Source: Arachnopeziza araneosa (Eukaryota > Ascomycota > Leotiomycetes > Helotiales > Arachnopezizaceae). Taken from it: a stretch of DNA of 64,000 bases. This document shows, in pieces, positions 20,541 through 32,768 of the stretch. The position numbers and the translations under genes are program-made. The stretch's first letter is position 1, and each line of letters begins with the position of its first letter. The stretch is taken from positions 1 through 64,000 of the forward strand of contig QYAI01000148.1 in assembly GCA_003988855.1 (NCBI GenBank). The letters run 5' to 3'. The notes beneath the pieces are model-generated. The model was not told the origin of the DNA. It saw only the letters and a program-made list of their open reading frames with translations, and ran no database searches.

Positions 20541-22443
20541 TCAGAGCTTGATACTCTTAACCAAACCACTTTTGATACCCGTCTTCTCACCGCTATAGCC
20601 ACCTCTCTCTTCACCACCTTTATACACCGCTCTCGTACTCGCTAGTTTCTTCTTTTTCTCCTCATACTTCTTTCTTTTCTTAACTCTCGGGTTTCGTACA
20701 TCTTTCTTCCTCTTTGGTGCTAGACCCTTATTCTTCTCAATCACGTAGCCGATGGCGCGCTTGCCATCTTCATCTACTTCTCCTTCGACAACACGGACCA
20801 ATCCTCCTTCCGCTTTAGCTTGTTGAATTGCTTGATGTCTAGCTGCTTTATCTGCTTTCTTCTTCTGAGATGTACGCGCGATGAGGTTATAATATTCATC
20901 GCCTTCCTCTCTGATGCCAGCAGCCATTTCGTCGTCACCAGAATCGTCTGGTCCACCAAGGGCAGCGCCACCACGGCCATAACTATCAAGTTGCTGTCCT
21001 CGCTTTTCTGCTTCAGCATTTAATCGAGCTTGCCTGTCTCTCAAACGCTCTCGATGTGGTAAATCATCATCACCGCCTGCATCCCGGCCTGCTCCTGCAC
21101 GCTTGTTCGCTTTTTGGGCAATCTGAGAGGTGTAGAAGCGTAAGCTTTTCTTTTTCTTTTCCTTTTCAGCCGCGGTTTTGGCATCCATGGAAGTCTCTTC
21201 GCCAAAATCGCTATCAGAATCTTGAACGATGACTGGTTTGGCCTTCTTGGAGGATTTGCGAGTCTTGGGTAATAGAGAAGAGAGATCTTGTAACTCTTCT
21301 TCTGCATCAAGCATTTGCTGTTTTCGGAGGGCCAATGCTTCTTCCGCTGCTGCGAGAAGACGTATCTCTTTCTTTGATTTTTTCTTCGGCTTGACTTTCT
21401 CGACCTCGTGACTGGCGCTTTTCGACTCCAAAATTTCTTCGATACTGTGATCTGATCTTTCCCCGTCAACCGAAAGTGCTTTAATGTCTTTGACTTTGGC
21501 CCACAACTCCCGGCATTGCAATATGCTGTCCATAACGGGATGATCTCTCAATTCCGCTGGGTCCATAGTTTTTCCGTGTCCTTCAGCAACTTTTGCCGGA
21601 GATGTCAAAATGGCAAAATACATCGTCAATGACGAAATGTACGCTGCTAAAGCCCTACATTTCATTGTTGTTGCGGAACTTTCATCCGCTCCCCCTTGTA
21701 TTTTCAATTCCTCAAACTCGGGTCGTAGTCCCAATAGTTCGTTCGCTAAGAACTCAAATTCTGGATACTTGGTCTTTAAGATGCGCAATCGCTCATCAGG
21801 CTCCATATCATCCGTTATTTCCACATCTTTCAGCACCTCCGTGATCACATCTTCGTCATCCGAACCAGGTGCAGCATCAAGCCATTCGCTCTCATCAAAA
21901 CCGAAATCTGCTTCCGACATTTTCTGTAGCTTCTTTTGTTGGAGGCGCTTTGCCTCCGCTTCTTCCTCAAGCGCATCTGCTTCAGTTTGGATCTCGTCCG
22001 CGTCATAGTAATCCTTTCTGGAATGACCCCAACCTTCTTCACCCTCTTCTTCTTCGCCCTCTACCCTGTCCTCATCCGATTCGTCCGCAGTGACAACCTT
22101 TTGGCGGGCAATAGGTTCATCTTCATCTACTTCTTCATCTGATTCGGAGGAATAACCAAGGATTTCTTCATCAGAGGGTTCGAGTTCGGCATCTGAGTAC
22201 AATTAGCCAATGGTGTCTTCGGTAGGCAAATAGCAGCACACCTTCTTTATCCCATTTCTTCCTCCTCTTCGCATCCGGTCCCTCATCTAATAAAACCTTG
22301 TCCTGCTGGATATGGAACTCGTCCTCGGAGTCGGCTAGATCTTCGTAGGTCGTAAAGGCCTTCATCTTGCCCCCTTTAGGCTCGAAGCCATTGGTGACCT
22401 CATCCCCTGTATTTCTACTCGTTGTCTTCCGTTTCTTGCCCAT
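20541..22443 (-). CDS. sas10: Sas10/Utp3 small-subunit processome protein
   Basis: Two exons, 22443-22242 and 22192-20541, joined by a 49-nt intron (branch GCTAATT); product 617 residues. The start MGKKRKTTSR is basic and is followed by long acidic runs. About residues 200-330 hold the Sas10/Utp3/C1D region (AELRDHPVMDSILQCRELWA). The C-terminal 75 residues are the diagnostic Sas10 tail: GKRAIGYVIEKNKGLAPKRK, DVRNPRVKKRKKYEEK, AVYKGGEERGGYSGEKTGIK. Sas10/Utp3 acts in the nucleolus in the U3 snoRNP/SSU processome, needed for 18S rRNA maturation; the yeast homologue was first found through its effect on silencing. A core housekeeping gene, intact here. Confidence 0.93.
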
Positions 22444-23321
22444 GGCGAATATGTCAAGCTCGTTAGAGGTGGTGGTGGAGGTCCAAGTTGTCGCCAAAAT
22501 GATATCGAAAAATTTCAAAGCTTATCTTATCTTAGCGTCGTCTAGGAAATATTTGCCGAAGTTCTTCCCCTGTCGCCTAATTCTCGGTGAGGCTGTGTTT
22601 ACAGCTCGACGCAGGCTGTGACCCAGTGTTACTTTGGGGTTGCGGGTTTGAAGGATTTATGCATTGCTTCTCAGATGATTATCGTGGTATTCTTGACTTG
22701 ACTTAATGAATATGAATTTCCCTCAACATTCAAGCGGGCTTATACCAGGTAGTAATTACCTTTCGGCTTCGATCTTGACGCGATACAGAACATGGAAAGC
22801 GCGTAGTGCTTCCCTCAGAGCCGCGCGGGAGAGGAGGGAGTCTCCTAGAGCCTCATAGAGTCATGATCTGGTGCAAAGCGCCTGGTTCCTAGTTCACCTG
22901 AATATGCCTCACATGTTTCGCTAACCACCAACCCACCCTGCAGGCAGACTTTCTCCTGAAAAAGATAATTGGTCGACAGAACGACGTGACTAGCTTTTCT
23001 CCTTGGTATTTCTTGGAGAGTATGATTGTGGCGCTCAGGTCGTGGTACCATTCGGTTTCAGCAATATTGATTTCCATTTTTGGAAGCGCTTCTCGCTTGG
23101 CGGCTCAGCCTCAAGCCACTATTGAGACTTGTGAAACTTAAACCGATCAGCCGCAACCAGCTAAGGTGCTCGGTGAGCCGCTGCAGACCTTAAAGAGGGG
23201 CTGAGATGTCCCCTACTCTCCAGCCTCGTTCATTTCTTTACTTGCTTCATTTTCATAATCTGCTGTGTTGAACACATCGACAAAGATTCGAGACAGAGAG
23301 GAATTTGAACAATCACACAAA
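22444..23321. other. Intergenic, divergent promoter of Sas10 and MARVEL genes
   Basis: No supported gene. Minus-strand frames at 22845-23077 show no domain. Confidence 0.4.
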
Positions 23322-24152
23322 ATGGAACACGTTGAACCGTCTCCCAACCGACCGCCCGTCTGGTTTCCAATTGTCCTTGGAGTCCAAGTGTTTCTTTCGT
23401 TGGTCATCGTGGGCCTTTCTGCCGATATCATTCACGGTTACTACTTTAATACTCTGGGCTTTGATATCTTCGCCGTTAGTAGGCTTCTACAAATCTAAAG
23501 ATCTTCCTAATCCGTTCTGCAGGCCGTCTTGACATGGATTATGGTCGCATTCCACTACTCCACCACTTATGCTTCATCGCTGAAGCAATATCGTATCCCG
23601 CTGGCAATTGTGGCAGCCGATGCTGTCATGGTCATCTTCTGGCTGTCAGCAATGGGAGCTACTGCGGCGCTACGTGCTTCGTTCAAGTACACGGTCGATG
23701 TGGAGGGTTGTTCTAACAATGGCGGGTTGATCAATTCCGAAACCTGTATTGTGGATCGTTCCTTGGAGAAGCGTGATGCTGTTGTGAGCAACACTGGGTT
23801 GTCCATATTGAGTGCAATTGCTGGCGTGGCAGCCATAGAAATGTGAGCTTGCATTCATTTCCTCAGAACTATGGGAAAGTCTTATTTGAAGATGCTAATC
23901 CATTTCCTACTCAGGCTGCTTTACGTTGCCTGCCTTGTCTTTGGCATACTTTCCTGGAATCAAACACGCACGAGCGATGCTGGGACAGAATATGCTCCGC
24001 AGAAACAAAATGAAGGATACCGAATGGAGGCGCCTCAGCAACCTTACGTGCAACAACAACCTCAGCAACCTTATGTTCAGCAATCCTACGGCCAGCAGCC
24101 GTATGCGCCACAAGACTCGTATGGACAGCCGACGCACGTTCCCATCCATTAG
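23322..24152 (+). CDS. MARVEL-like four-helix membrane protein
   Basis: Three exons, 23322-23474, 23523-23842 and 23915-24152, with introns of 48 and 72 nt; product 236 residues. Four hydrophobic helices sit near residues 15-37, 52-70, 77-102 and 145-175, with a Cys-bearing loop (EGCSNNGGLINSETC) between helices three and four, as in fungal MARVEL-domain proteins. The cytosolic tail is a low-complexity run of Q-Q-P-Y units. MARVEL proteins organise plasma-membrane or vesicle membrane domains. The exact partner is unknown. The codons split at the exon borders restore one continuous frame. Confidence 0.8.
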
Positions 24153-24514
24153 GTCGCTTTAGTATAGTTCATACGGATTTAGTTGATGTTGTGTGGGGGT
24201 TCTGAAATGAATGATATGGTTTAATGGCTATCGTAAATAAGCCAGGAAGTTTTGGAAAATAGAATGAAATTTCTCATATCTATTTTACAAGGGAATATGG
24301 TGGTGAACATGGCCATAATGTGAGACCTTGCGACGGGACTCCAGATGATTTGCTACATCAATTGAAGTCAATCAAATGATTCTTGATGCTATTTGAACTG
24401 AACTGATTTTGATTTAGCCTAAGAAAGTATAGTCGTTGATTGAGTACAACGTCAAATAATACAAGATTTGAATAACGTCATGAAACTTGTTCCGTTCATG
24501 TTAACATAGCCTCC
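24153..24514. other. Intergenic between convergent genes
   Basis: Ordinary AT-leaning 3' sequence; nothing specific seen. Confidence 0.4.
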
Positions 24515-26455
24515 TTATCGAAGAGCAACCTGTTTTAACTTATACTTTCCTTTCTCCAAGTCTTGCATCAACTCCCCTCTCATTATGCCATCCACATAGC
24601 AATTTCCGATCAACCGGTATGAATCCCCGTCGATTCTACGGATGACAAATGGTGTTGAAGCTCCCTGAAAAATCCATACTTCATCCCCAACCTCATTTCT
24701 CATGGGAGCAATTCCAACTCTCCCATCATCGCAGAGGATAACATCCCTACGTTGGGTTATACGTCGTGCGATGGAAATAAACTTTCCTTTGCTATCTCCT
24801 AACCAATAATCTCCAGTTTCCGGGTCTGTGTTTAGATGAGGAATTTCTTCTACTACAAAGCCAGTTGAATCTTCCCAGGCCCCCGCGACTAATGTCCGGG
24901 CTATAGTAGCCATAAATTTTTCAAAATTGGCTTCAGGAAGACCGCCCTCCATGTTGCTTATGAAGTTTTGAAGTTTTGCCGCCATACGACGAATGTCCCA
25001 TTCCAATTTTACTCTATCTTTGGTTACATTAGATGGAGATTCCTGAAAATTATCTTCTATAACCGTACTAACGTGAAACCCTTTGAGGTGTATTGTAGAC
25101 TCGTCTGCGGAGAAAGTTACTTCTGAAAATGTCTTGGCAGATGCTCCGTAATGGTCCGCCTTCAAAAGCCTAGATGTTGTCTTTTCACTCCAGTCTGGAC
25201 ACCAAGACGGGCAATCTTGAGATGGGCGGTGTGTGCTATATGCCAGTATATCTAAATTTGTGAATAAACTGATATATGCTTTCACTGTTGACACATATAC
25301 CGATGGCGTTGATTTTGAGTAATCCGGGTAAAGTACTCGCCGAACATAGGGGTCGGCCATGGATAATACTGAGTATACCTTGTCCCTGCGATCACCACAC
25401 TCCTTATAACACTGAGTACGTATCAAATCTAAGAAGCTTCTCGATCTTTCAAGCTCAGAATATGCTGAGAAATTAAAGTGTCGTGATTGCTCCCATAACA
25501 AGCGATTGAAAACAAAGTCGTTCACGCCGTTGATAATAGTACCCGTGTCTTCCTCCAACGCCTGTGCAATTGATTGTGAAGTCCTCGAATCAATACCCAG
25601 GATTGTGATCAGAACGCATATAGACATCCAATCGAACGAAACTTTTCCAATGTAGAAGGCTCCATCTGGGGCTGTTGTAAACTCTTGGACTACCCAGGCA
25701 CGAGTCCACCATTGTCGTTTGAGGACGCGGATGAAACTTTTCCATCCAGCTACGAGATCTTGTCGGGATAATGCCGTAATAAAATCTGTGGGTAGCCTAC
25801 CGTAAAACAGGTTGTCTATCCCATCAGTACTGAGTAAAAGTGGGTCGGTCGGCAATTTTCCTTGCAATTCCTCGATGGTATTCTTGATAAACGAAGCTAG
25901 AAACTCAGTTTCCTCGTTTGCATCCCCTAGCCATATTGCAACCTTCTGGCTGTTCTGGTATATCTCTGCCATGGACGCAACTTGATGATTTCTTTCCTTG
26001 ATGCTGGTTTGGTCGATGCAGATCGCATCAATCCAAAGAGGTCGAGGGTGGTCGTCATAACGTAAATGATTAAGTGCAGAGTAAAGATTCTCAGTGACCT
26101 CAAAATTCCTTCCGTTGACAACTACTGTCTTCTTCGAATTCCCGTCACCCCAAACGTAAGAAAGTGCTTCGTAAGAGCCTTTCCCCTTTTCCCATGTACT
26201 GTCGGATAGGGTGAGATGAGGCTGTGAGTTTTTGGGACCAGGAAGTAAGGTTGTCAGTCGAAAACTACTTTGAATCGATCGATCCAAGGGCTGATAAGTG
26301 TATGTCTTATCAGAACTGCCGTCGGCTGATGAGTGAGAATGTTCCGCGTCGCTAGATTGGTGTTTGGTAGCTTCTTCATCTCTTAAGGCTCGCCCGTGCC
26401 CGTGTTTCTTCCTCCGCATCACACAGCGTCCCCACAACGTTCCGAATCTAGCCAT
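24515..26455 (-). CDS. HET-domain (heterokaryon incompatibility) protein
   Basis: An intact single-exon protein of 646 residues (ATG at 26455; the codon at 26458 is TTG). The HET domain spans about residues 95-245, with its usual blocks YEALSYVWGD (95-104), LWIDAICIDQ (140-149) and VAIWLGDA (172-179). RAWVVQEF follows near residue 265. The C-terminal half is variable, ending with the conserved block DEVWIFQGASTPFVIR. HET proteins are triggers or executors of programmed cell death when unlike fungal individuals fuse. The N-terminal 60 residues are basic and Ser/His-rich. Unlike its neighbours this gene shows no lesion. Confidence 0.93.
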   Translation of the reverse strand: MARFGTLWGRCVMRRKKHGHGRALRDEEATKHQSSDAEHSHSSADGSSDKTYTYQPLDRSIQSSFRLTTLLPGPKNSQPHLTLSDSTWEKGKGSYEALSYVWGDGNSKKTVVVNGRNFEVTENLYSALNHLRYDDHPRPLWIDAICIDQTSIKERNHQVASMAEIYQNSQKVAIWLGDANEETEFLASFIKNTIEELQGKLPTDPLLLSTDGIDNLFYGRLPTDFITALSRQDLVAGWKSFIRVLKRQWWTRAWVVQEFTTAPDGAFYIGKVSFDWMSICVLITILGIDSRTSQSIAQALEEDTGTIINGVNDFVFNRLLWEQSRHFNFSAYSELERSRSFLDLIRTQCYKECGDRRDKVYSVLSMADPYVRRVLYPDYSKSTPSVYVSTVKAYISLFTNLDILAYSTHRPSQDCPSWCPDWSEKTTSRLLKADHYGASAKTFSEVTFSADESTIHLKGFHVSTVIEDNFQESPSNVTKDRVKLEWDIRRMAAKLQNFISNMEGGLPEANFEKFMATIARTLVAGAWEDSTGFVVEEIPHLNTDPETGDYWLGDSKGKFISIARRITQRRDVILCDDGRVGIAPMRNEVGDEVWIFQGASTPFVIRRIDGDSYRLIGNCYVDGIMRGELMQDLEKGKYKLKQVALR

Positions 26456-27077
26456 CAAAGAGAAGGAATAACCAAGATTTGAGAGCTGATATGCGATAAC
26501 GATGATGTAGGAGAGCTAAGTCCTCAATCTAGGGCGTTGCGAAAAAAGAAGGAGATGGGGGGGGAGTGTGTATGGGGAAGAACGTCTTGATTAGTACAGC
26601 ACAGCACAGCACAGCACAGCACAGCCACACCGGCCGCACGTTCCCTCTAAATTTTACGGCGGGGGGGGCTAATTCTATTGTATGCTAGCATAAGTAACAG
26701 CCGACTCCTAAGGTCTTAAATTTGAGTAGGGAGATACCGAAATTAAACAGGCAAGATTTTTTTTTAAAAAAGACTTGTTTCTTTTCCTCGCTCAGGTTTA
26801 ATAAGGGTTCCGATGTGACCTAGTTTGCGGCAGTTCTTAGAGAATTCGAGCTCACTATCTGAAGTGTCTTAATCAAATTTTGCTAGCACTGTTGTAAGCC
26901 TCTAACTTTGTAACCTTCTTTTTATACCAGAGGGATCTACGCCGAGTTGGCAGCGACCATAATGGAAGTGAAATGTCACAGATTATGCAACGTTTACTTT
27001 GATTTATATGACAAGAGAATTGCGGGAAGACATAAGACCAATAGGTAGAAATAGTTTCCATTATTATGAATTCGGAT
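26456..27077. other. Intergenic with pentanucleotide repeat
   Basis: No gene. It contains the (ACAGC)n array, poly-G runs at 26559 and 26661, and an A/T run near 26760. Confidence 0.5.
26596..26625. repeat. (ACAGC)6 microsatellite
   Basis: Six uninterrupted pentanucleotide units upstream of the HET gene, in its probable promoter. Confidence 0.9.
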
Positions 27078-28109
27078 TCAATCACTACTCCCACAGTCAT
27101 CAATGGCCTCATGTTGAACAGAACCTCCATCAGCACCTGTCGCTGCTCCAATAAACCAATCCACTGCATCGGGAATGATCTTGTCCTTGAAAACTTCCCC
27201 ATATCCAAAGTCAATGGACCGTTTCATCTCGAGAATATCCAACTCCTCAGCATCAGCAGGCGCAACATTCAAGGGATTGAAAAAGTCAAAAAATGACTCA
27301 GGTGGTAGTTCGTCGTCATCGTATTCAGCCGAGACTATGCATTGATAAATCTTCATCTGTCACAATAGTTTTGAGAGAAACTTACGTCCAAATATGAAGT
27401 TTTTTGGAGGTAATTCCCTCCCCTTAAACCAAAAGATTTCACACCCAATCACTTCATCATAAAAAACACCACCGTTTTCATCTCTCTCATATGTGTAGAT
27501 TTTTCTTAGAATGCTATTCTCAAAGAAATCATTTTCCGCAAATTCAAAATCCAGCTGAAATCCTAGTTCCGGAGTTTGAAGAAGCTCAACTCGGATGTCG
27601 ATCAGATAGCTGAGCGCTTCTTCGTCCCATGGTTGGATGATGTCCTGTACCGAAGGATGGTTCTGCAGTGCGGTGATCCAGAACTCGGGGATGGCAACTG
27701 GAGGTCCTATAAAGCCGTTCACGAGGCTGTCGAGATCGCACGAGAGATCCGCGCCGGTTATAGTCGCTGCTCGCTCCTCGTATAATGGTTTGCATTTCTG
27801 TAGATATTTATTCTCGAGTGCTCGTAACTCAGCTTGGTAAGCTTCTTTGTAGTTTTGTTTCTCCAATTGAAGATCAAGGAGACGGGTTACTTGGTCATGG
27901 ATAATCGGGTCAGAAAGGGAGTCCAGGAATTCAGCAGCTCTGGGGTTGAGAATTCGTGGTTCGAGGGTAATTTGAGAGAATTCGGTGTAGGAGAGCGATT
28001 TATGGGGTGTTTCGTCAATATCTTCAATGCCGCTATCACTTGTATCAAAGTTGTCATGAGTAAGTGTGTCCGCTGGGGTGAGGAGACCTTCTTCGTTTGA
28101 AAATTCCAT
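27078..28109 (-). CDS. Divergent NAP-family (nucleosome assembly) protein
   Basis: Two exons, 28109-27386 and 27334-27078, with a 51-nt intron (donor GTAAGT, acceptor GCATAG); 326 residues. The middle follows the NAP/SET pattern: a long helix (LQLEKQNYKEAYQAELRAL), then IPEFWITALQNHP, DIRVELLQTPELGFQLDFEF, and ELPPESFFDFFNP. The last block starts the C-terminal acidic-region segment of the family. NAP proteins bind H2A-H2B and shuttle histones. The protein lacks the long acidic tail and differs clearly from canonical Nap1, so it is probably an accessory paralogue. Confidence 0.75.
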
Positions 28110-29177
28110 GATATTTCTAGTTGTGTAGGCTGTTAGTGTGGAAAAAAGAACAGAAGTAGCGAGAATAAATTCTTAACTTACGATATGTTCTGATCCTATG
28201 GCAAACTAAAAGGCAATTGTGATATTCTGTACAGGCGTTGTTTAAGAGAGTGTTAGATAATTAGCTCAGAAACGGTTTTGTCAAGTCTACCTAGCTATTA
28301 AATGGCGCTGTGGGGATTTCGCTGTCTTTACATGTTTTCGGATCCCGCAACTCCCACCAAACCGATAAGACTAACAAAGCATGCCTCAAAAACTACGACA
28401 TACCCTACTAGTTTTCTTGGTGGAATGGGACTCCAACAAATCAAAAACAAATGCATATCGTAACAAGATTGCAAACGTGTCAAACAAATCCACAGCTACT
28501 CACCGTTTTTTGGCGGTTCGTTGCATGTGAGAGTGATGAAAGTTTGTGGACCAGTGCGAGATAGCGACGTGTTCATCAATACAGATGTTTTGTGAGAGGG
28601 TTGTTTAGAATAAAATTTATTCGCCCATGCAAAATGCGCTGCATGAGAGCACTCTCTATCCACGTTTGTAGTGTTAATTGGGTCGGCAGAAAGCCTCTAC
28701 ACACTGGCAGGATGTGGTCTGTGTGTGCTGCCACACTGCTCAGCTGTTCTATATCATGTGCTTAGCAACATGGAAGAAATTACTTCCCAGTAGCCACAAA
28801 CGGAAAATTTCAAAGAGGATAGATCTGAAGAGCATGTTTAAATGAAATCGAATATGGAATGGCCTCCCTCAAATCGATTCAGCAAGGGAAGGTGGCGAGG
28901 AACGTTGAAATGCTTGGTTGAAGGCGGTAGAACAAAATGGACTTTTTACTTCAAGACTGCGACTGATAGAATCAATGTTTTGAATAAGGTCAGCCGAAAA
29001 AGAGTACTCATTGTATTTCTTTTAAGGGTCGCTGGAGGTTAATCGCTGCATTCCGGACCCGAATGCGATAAACCCTGGCGAAAGTGGGATAACTTACGCA
29101 GCCTCAGCCTCGTGAGGTAGAAACCTCGACGTAAATCTCCTTTACCTCTCTACATCTGCTACTGATATTACACCGCA
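28110..29177. other. Intergenic
   Basis: No supported gene. A plus frame at 28842-29042 has no recognisable domain. Confidence 0.35.
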
Positions 29178-31113
29178 ATGTCTTTTGGCTTCTCGATCGG
29201 CGATTTCTTTGCGGTAGGTAATCTTGCCTGGACAGTATATAAGTCGTGTAGGTTGTTTTCCATGCAGTCGGAGTATTTGGAACCATCTAATCGCCAGGCG
29301 TAGGCAAGGCAGCAGGGGGGGCATTTGAAGAGATCTTGTTGCAAAAGGACGGCCTGCAGTCAGAGCGATAGCTTTAGCGTGTTAGGGCTCTGTTTTAACT
29401 CGTTTCAGGGCCTCAGGCCCTGTTTCATCAGTTCTGTAGAGTTGATTCTTCACCACTGAAAAACTCCATTTTTGCACCTATTCTGAACACACTTTAAAAG
29501 CCAACAGATCTCTCATGAAGATAACTAGAACTACTCGCTAATTCAAATTTGGTACAAGCTGACATTGCTTGGCTAGTTGTTGCTTTGCATACCGCCTTGA
29601 GAGAACTCCAAGACGAAGACAATAACTCCGACTCGATATTCAATCGCACTGGGGCTGGCAAGAAGGAAGATCTGGGTATACTAGTGCGGAATTGCGATGG
29701 AGTACTCCAGCAGTTGAATAAACTTCTCATAAAATACAAGTCTCTTGGCACGCCAAACAAGAAAACATGGGACAGGTTAAGGTTTGGACAAACAAATCTG
29801 CAAGAGATAAGAGGAAAGATTATGAGTCACACCTCATCTCTGAATCTTTTCTTAACGACATTGGGCCAGATGAGAAGTAGGACCACTTTGATCACGGCTA
29901 CGACCGCAACGTAGGTGGATTCAGCTTCAGCGACCCAGAGAGTCCAGAGTCCTCGGAACCTTGGCCATCACGGCGGGCCGTTTGCACGAAGATTAAATTC
30001 GTCGAGACAAAATTGATCGGCCCACAACTCAGATTTATGATACATATTCTCAGGCTCCTCGAGAAATAATGAAAGGCTATTTCGAAAGGAATCCAAGCCG
30101 TTGGGAACATCTAGATTATACTAGTTCCCAAAGTTCAACAACCCCTGACATAAATCGGCGTATCATGGGTACTAAAGAGTACTACCCCCTCTTTGGAAAC
30201 CCATATCAGTCGCGCGCAGCCTATTACGATCAGAATAGCAGATCCTTTCAGACGCAAGGTGGCGAAAGGGATAGAAGAAGCCCTTTTAGCGCCGATCCCG
30301 CAAACCCATATGGAAGACGGGACCACAAAGAAGCAGCAGCTGATATGCCAAGCTCTCCTATGCCATCATCTCCGAAAGTGACGACAGTTGAAAGGCTATT
30401 ACCACTTACCCTCGAGGAGCTTTTCCATGGCATTCAGAAGAAGATGAAGATCAAGAGAAAATAATTTGACGAAATACCGCAGAAATGGACGACAATTGAC
30501 GATAATGTCGAGATTAAGATCAGACCGGGCCTACAGACGGGTTCTAAAATTCAATTTACTGGAATTGGAGACCAAGTGGAGGGTGGCTTTCAGGATGTGA
30601 TTTTTGTGGTGGAAGAGGTAAGAAATGACCTTGCCCTTTTCCGGCGAGGAGACTTGCTCATTTACATCTTTCAAATAAAAAAGCTATTTTCTCTTCTGAT
30701 CGGATTGTGGCTGGATGGATGGTAGGCTATCACACATAGCATCATGTCTTAAGCAAAAGTTTTCCAACGTGTATCTACAAGTAGCTAATCTGTATTATTG
30801 ACCCTAGGAACCTCATAAATTTTGCAGAAGGGAAGGAAATGACATCCGCCGTGAACTCGAAATAAGTCTTTCCCAGTCTTTGTGTGGTTTGATTAGAACA
30901 GTCATCACTCTTGACGGGACACGGCTTCAGATCAAAAGGGAATCTCCTACACAACCAGGGAGCTCCACCGTCCTTTATGGTCATGGTATGCCGTTGTATA
31001 GATCGCCAAGCAAACGAGGGAATTATATCGTGGATTATAAGGTCATATATCCACCATCGCTATCACTAAGCTCTGCCGAGAAGGCAACGTTACGAGAACT
31101 TCTGAGGAGTTGA
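29178..31113 (+). pseudogene. Broken gene with fungal N-terminal domain and DnaJ C-terminal domain
   Basis: An ATG at 29178 starts MSFGFSIGDFFAVGNLAWTV, a familiar start of fungal STAND/PigL_N-type proteins. After a disrupted stretch the same domain resumes at about 29570-29860 (LHTALRELQDEDN, LIKYKSLGTPNKKTWDRLRF). A low-complexity middle leads to VERLLPLTLEELFHGIQKK at about 30390, the start of the DnaJ C-terminal substrate-binding fold. It continues through IKIRPGLQTGSKIQFTGIGD and, near 30880-31113, VITLDGTRLQIK and YPPSLSLSSAEKATLRELL. A TAA at 30462-30464 cuts the DnaJ part in frame, and several frame changes have no matching introns. The J domain itself is absent, as in other fusions of this type. 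Confidence 0.6.
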
Positions 31114-31455
31114 AATCGCTCTCAAACACCCAACTGATGGTCGAAGCATCGAAAGGCATGTCAGACTCGCAGTCTCTATATTTCGACGGTGGTATGTTGT
31201 CGAACGGGCCGCGATAATTTCTCGGAATTGTCCTTTCATAGCGACTAGAGTAAGCTCCGCTTCGGAAAGGCTGACTCCTCATCGCATCAATCTCACGACG
31301 ATGTTCCTGTTGCTGTCGAAATCCTCGTTGAAGCCATCATCACGGTCCTGCTCGCGTTTGGATCTCTCCTCGGAGTAGGACCCATGGAAATTCTTCAGGT
31401 ATTCCTCAAAGTTCTTCGACGCGGCAGCTACGGGGTTGAAATGCTCTGCCGGCAT
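31043..31455 (-). pseudogene. Unrecognised coding remnant, one frame change
   Basis: Minus strand from an ATG at 31455 reads an ordinary, charged protein sequence (NFEEYLKNFHGSYSEERSKR). It changes frame near 31320 and then continues (RREIDAMRSQPFRSGAYSSR) to 31043. No family recognised. Codon texture suggests past coding function; it overlaps the end of the DnaJ-type gene on the other strand, so one of the two is probably spurious over the overlap. Confidence 0.25.
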
Positions 31456-32768
31456 GGTGGAGGCTTTTTGTCCTTGACGGAATCGAATTCGATGATTAAG
31501 CCCACGTTCTGAAGCTACTCCGGCGACTGCTCAAGCAACAGCTGGTATTATGCCCGGCATCTGTGTATTGGATAGCTTGTCGTTCTATGAGGACGATCGG
31601 TTCGAGGATCTCTCCGATCATGCAGGAGTTTACAAGGCTAGTGGATGATAGCTTGTCGGAACAGTATATTCTCAAGATCTTAGCTATGAGTCCGACGAGA
31701 AGCTTATATGGTGATAAGACCTTAAACGATAAGGTTTCATGTCCAAAGTTTTTCTAATTTTTAAATTTTCTCTTTAGGTTGTGGAGAATAAGCGTCATTA
31801 ATTCAAGGTTGGGATACCTATCATAAGACTGCATTGTTTTCTCAAGGGACTTGATGGCTTCGGACCAAGATTTTCGACTTGGCTACTGATTTGGGACTAT
31901 GGCACGTAAATGAGACGACATTAGAGCGGTTGACTTGGAAGCATGCTCTGCTGAAGATGTATGGCTCAGCAAAGCTTTTGATAAGATAGGTCGTCCTCCT
32001 TGGTTCGACTATTCTTTCATGTGGTCTGTATAACCAGAACATTCATAGTCGGCTTTTTCACAATGTAAACAAGCCGGCTTCCCTTCATCACATTTCACTC
32101 TTCTAGTCCTGCGAAGGTCAGACCGAAAGGTCAAGTTGAGCCTAGTTGCAAAGAAGGATAATCTTGCACGTCACACATCCTGTTCTCACCTTGGCCTTGC
32201 CGAGTCTTCCTCTCTTGGCGTCGGGTGGAGGCGCTGGGTGGTCTGACGGCAGCATAGCGGTATGAGTTATCTCAGATCATCTGCGTCAAAGACATGGAGC
32301 TTAAGATGATTTAGATGGTATGAAAAAGCTGGCCGAAAGAAGGATGCAGAGACATGTTTGATGTAAGCCACTGTAGCACGTGATGGGAAACCAGAGTAAG
32401 CTTGCCTATATGACGAAAAATTCCCCCTGTATGCATAGGATAAGCTTACCTCAAGTTCCTTCTCAGTCAGAGGCTAACAGAATTTAAGAAAGAGAGAATT
32501 ATCATAGAGCGTTTACCATTTAGGCTTGGCTCAAATTCATATATGAAACAGCCGTTGAGGAAATCGGGCACTGCTGGCCACCAAAACGGGTGGGGCGGAA
32601 TAAAACGCTAGCGCAGGAACGATCGCTCGGGAATAGTGACATCACCACTCTGAAATCGAATTCGCTTTGTTTACTGCTTGACCTCCGCTATCTCAATGTT
32701 ATTGCATGTATAGAATCGCGTCAAAAAAGTTTCCTCACACACGCATACTTGCTATCTCTGTAGGGATC
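31456..32768. other. Intergenic
   Basis: No supported gene. Protein-like scraps broken by stops occur at 31500-31760. The last 60 nt contain an in-frame upstream ATG at 32706, joined to the next gene. Confidence 0.35.
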
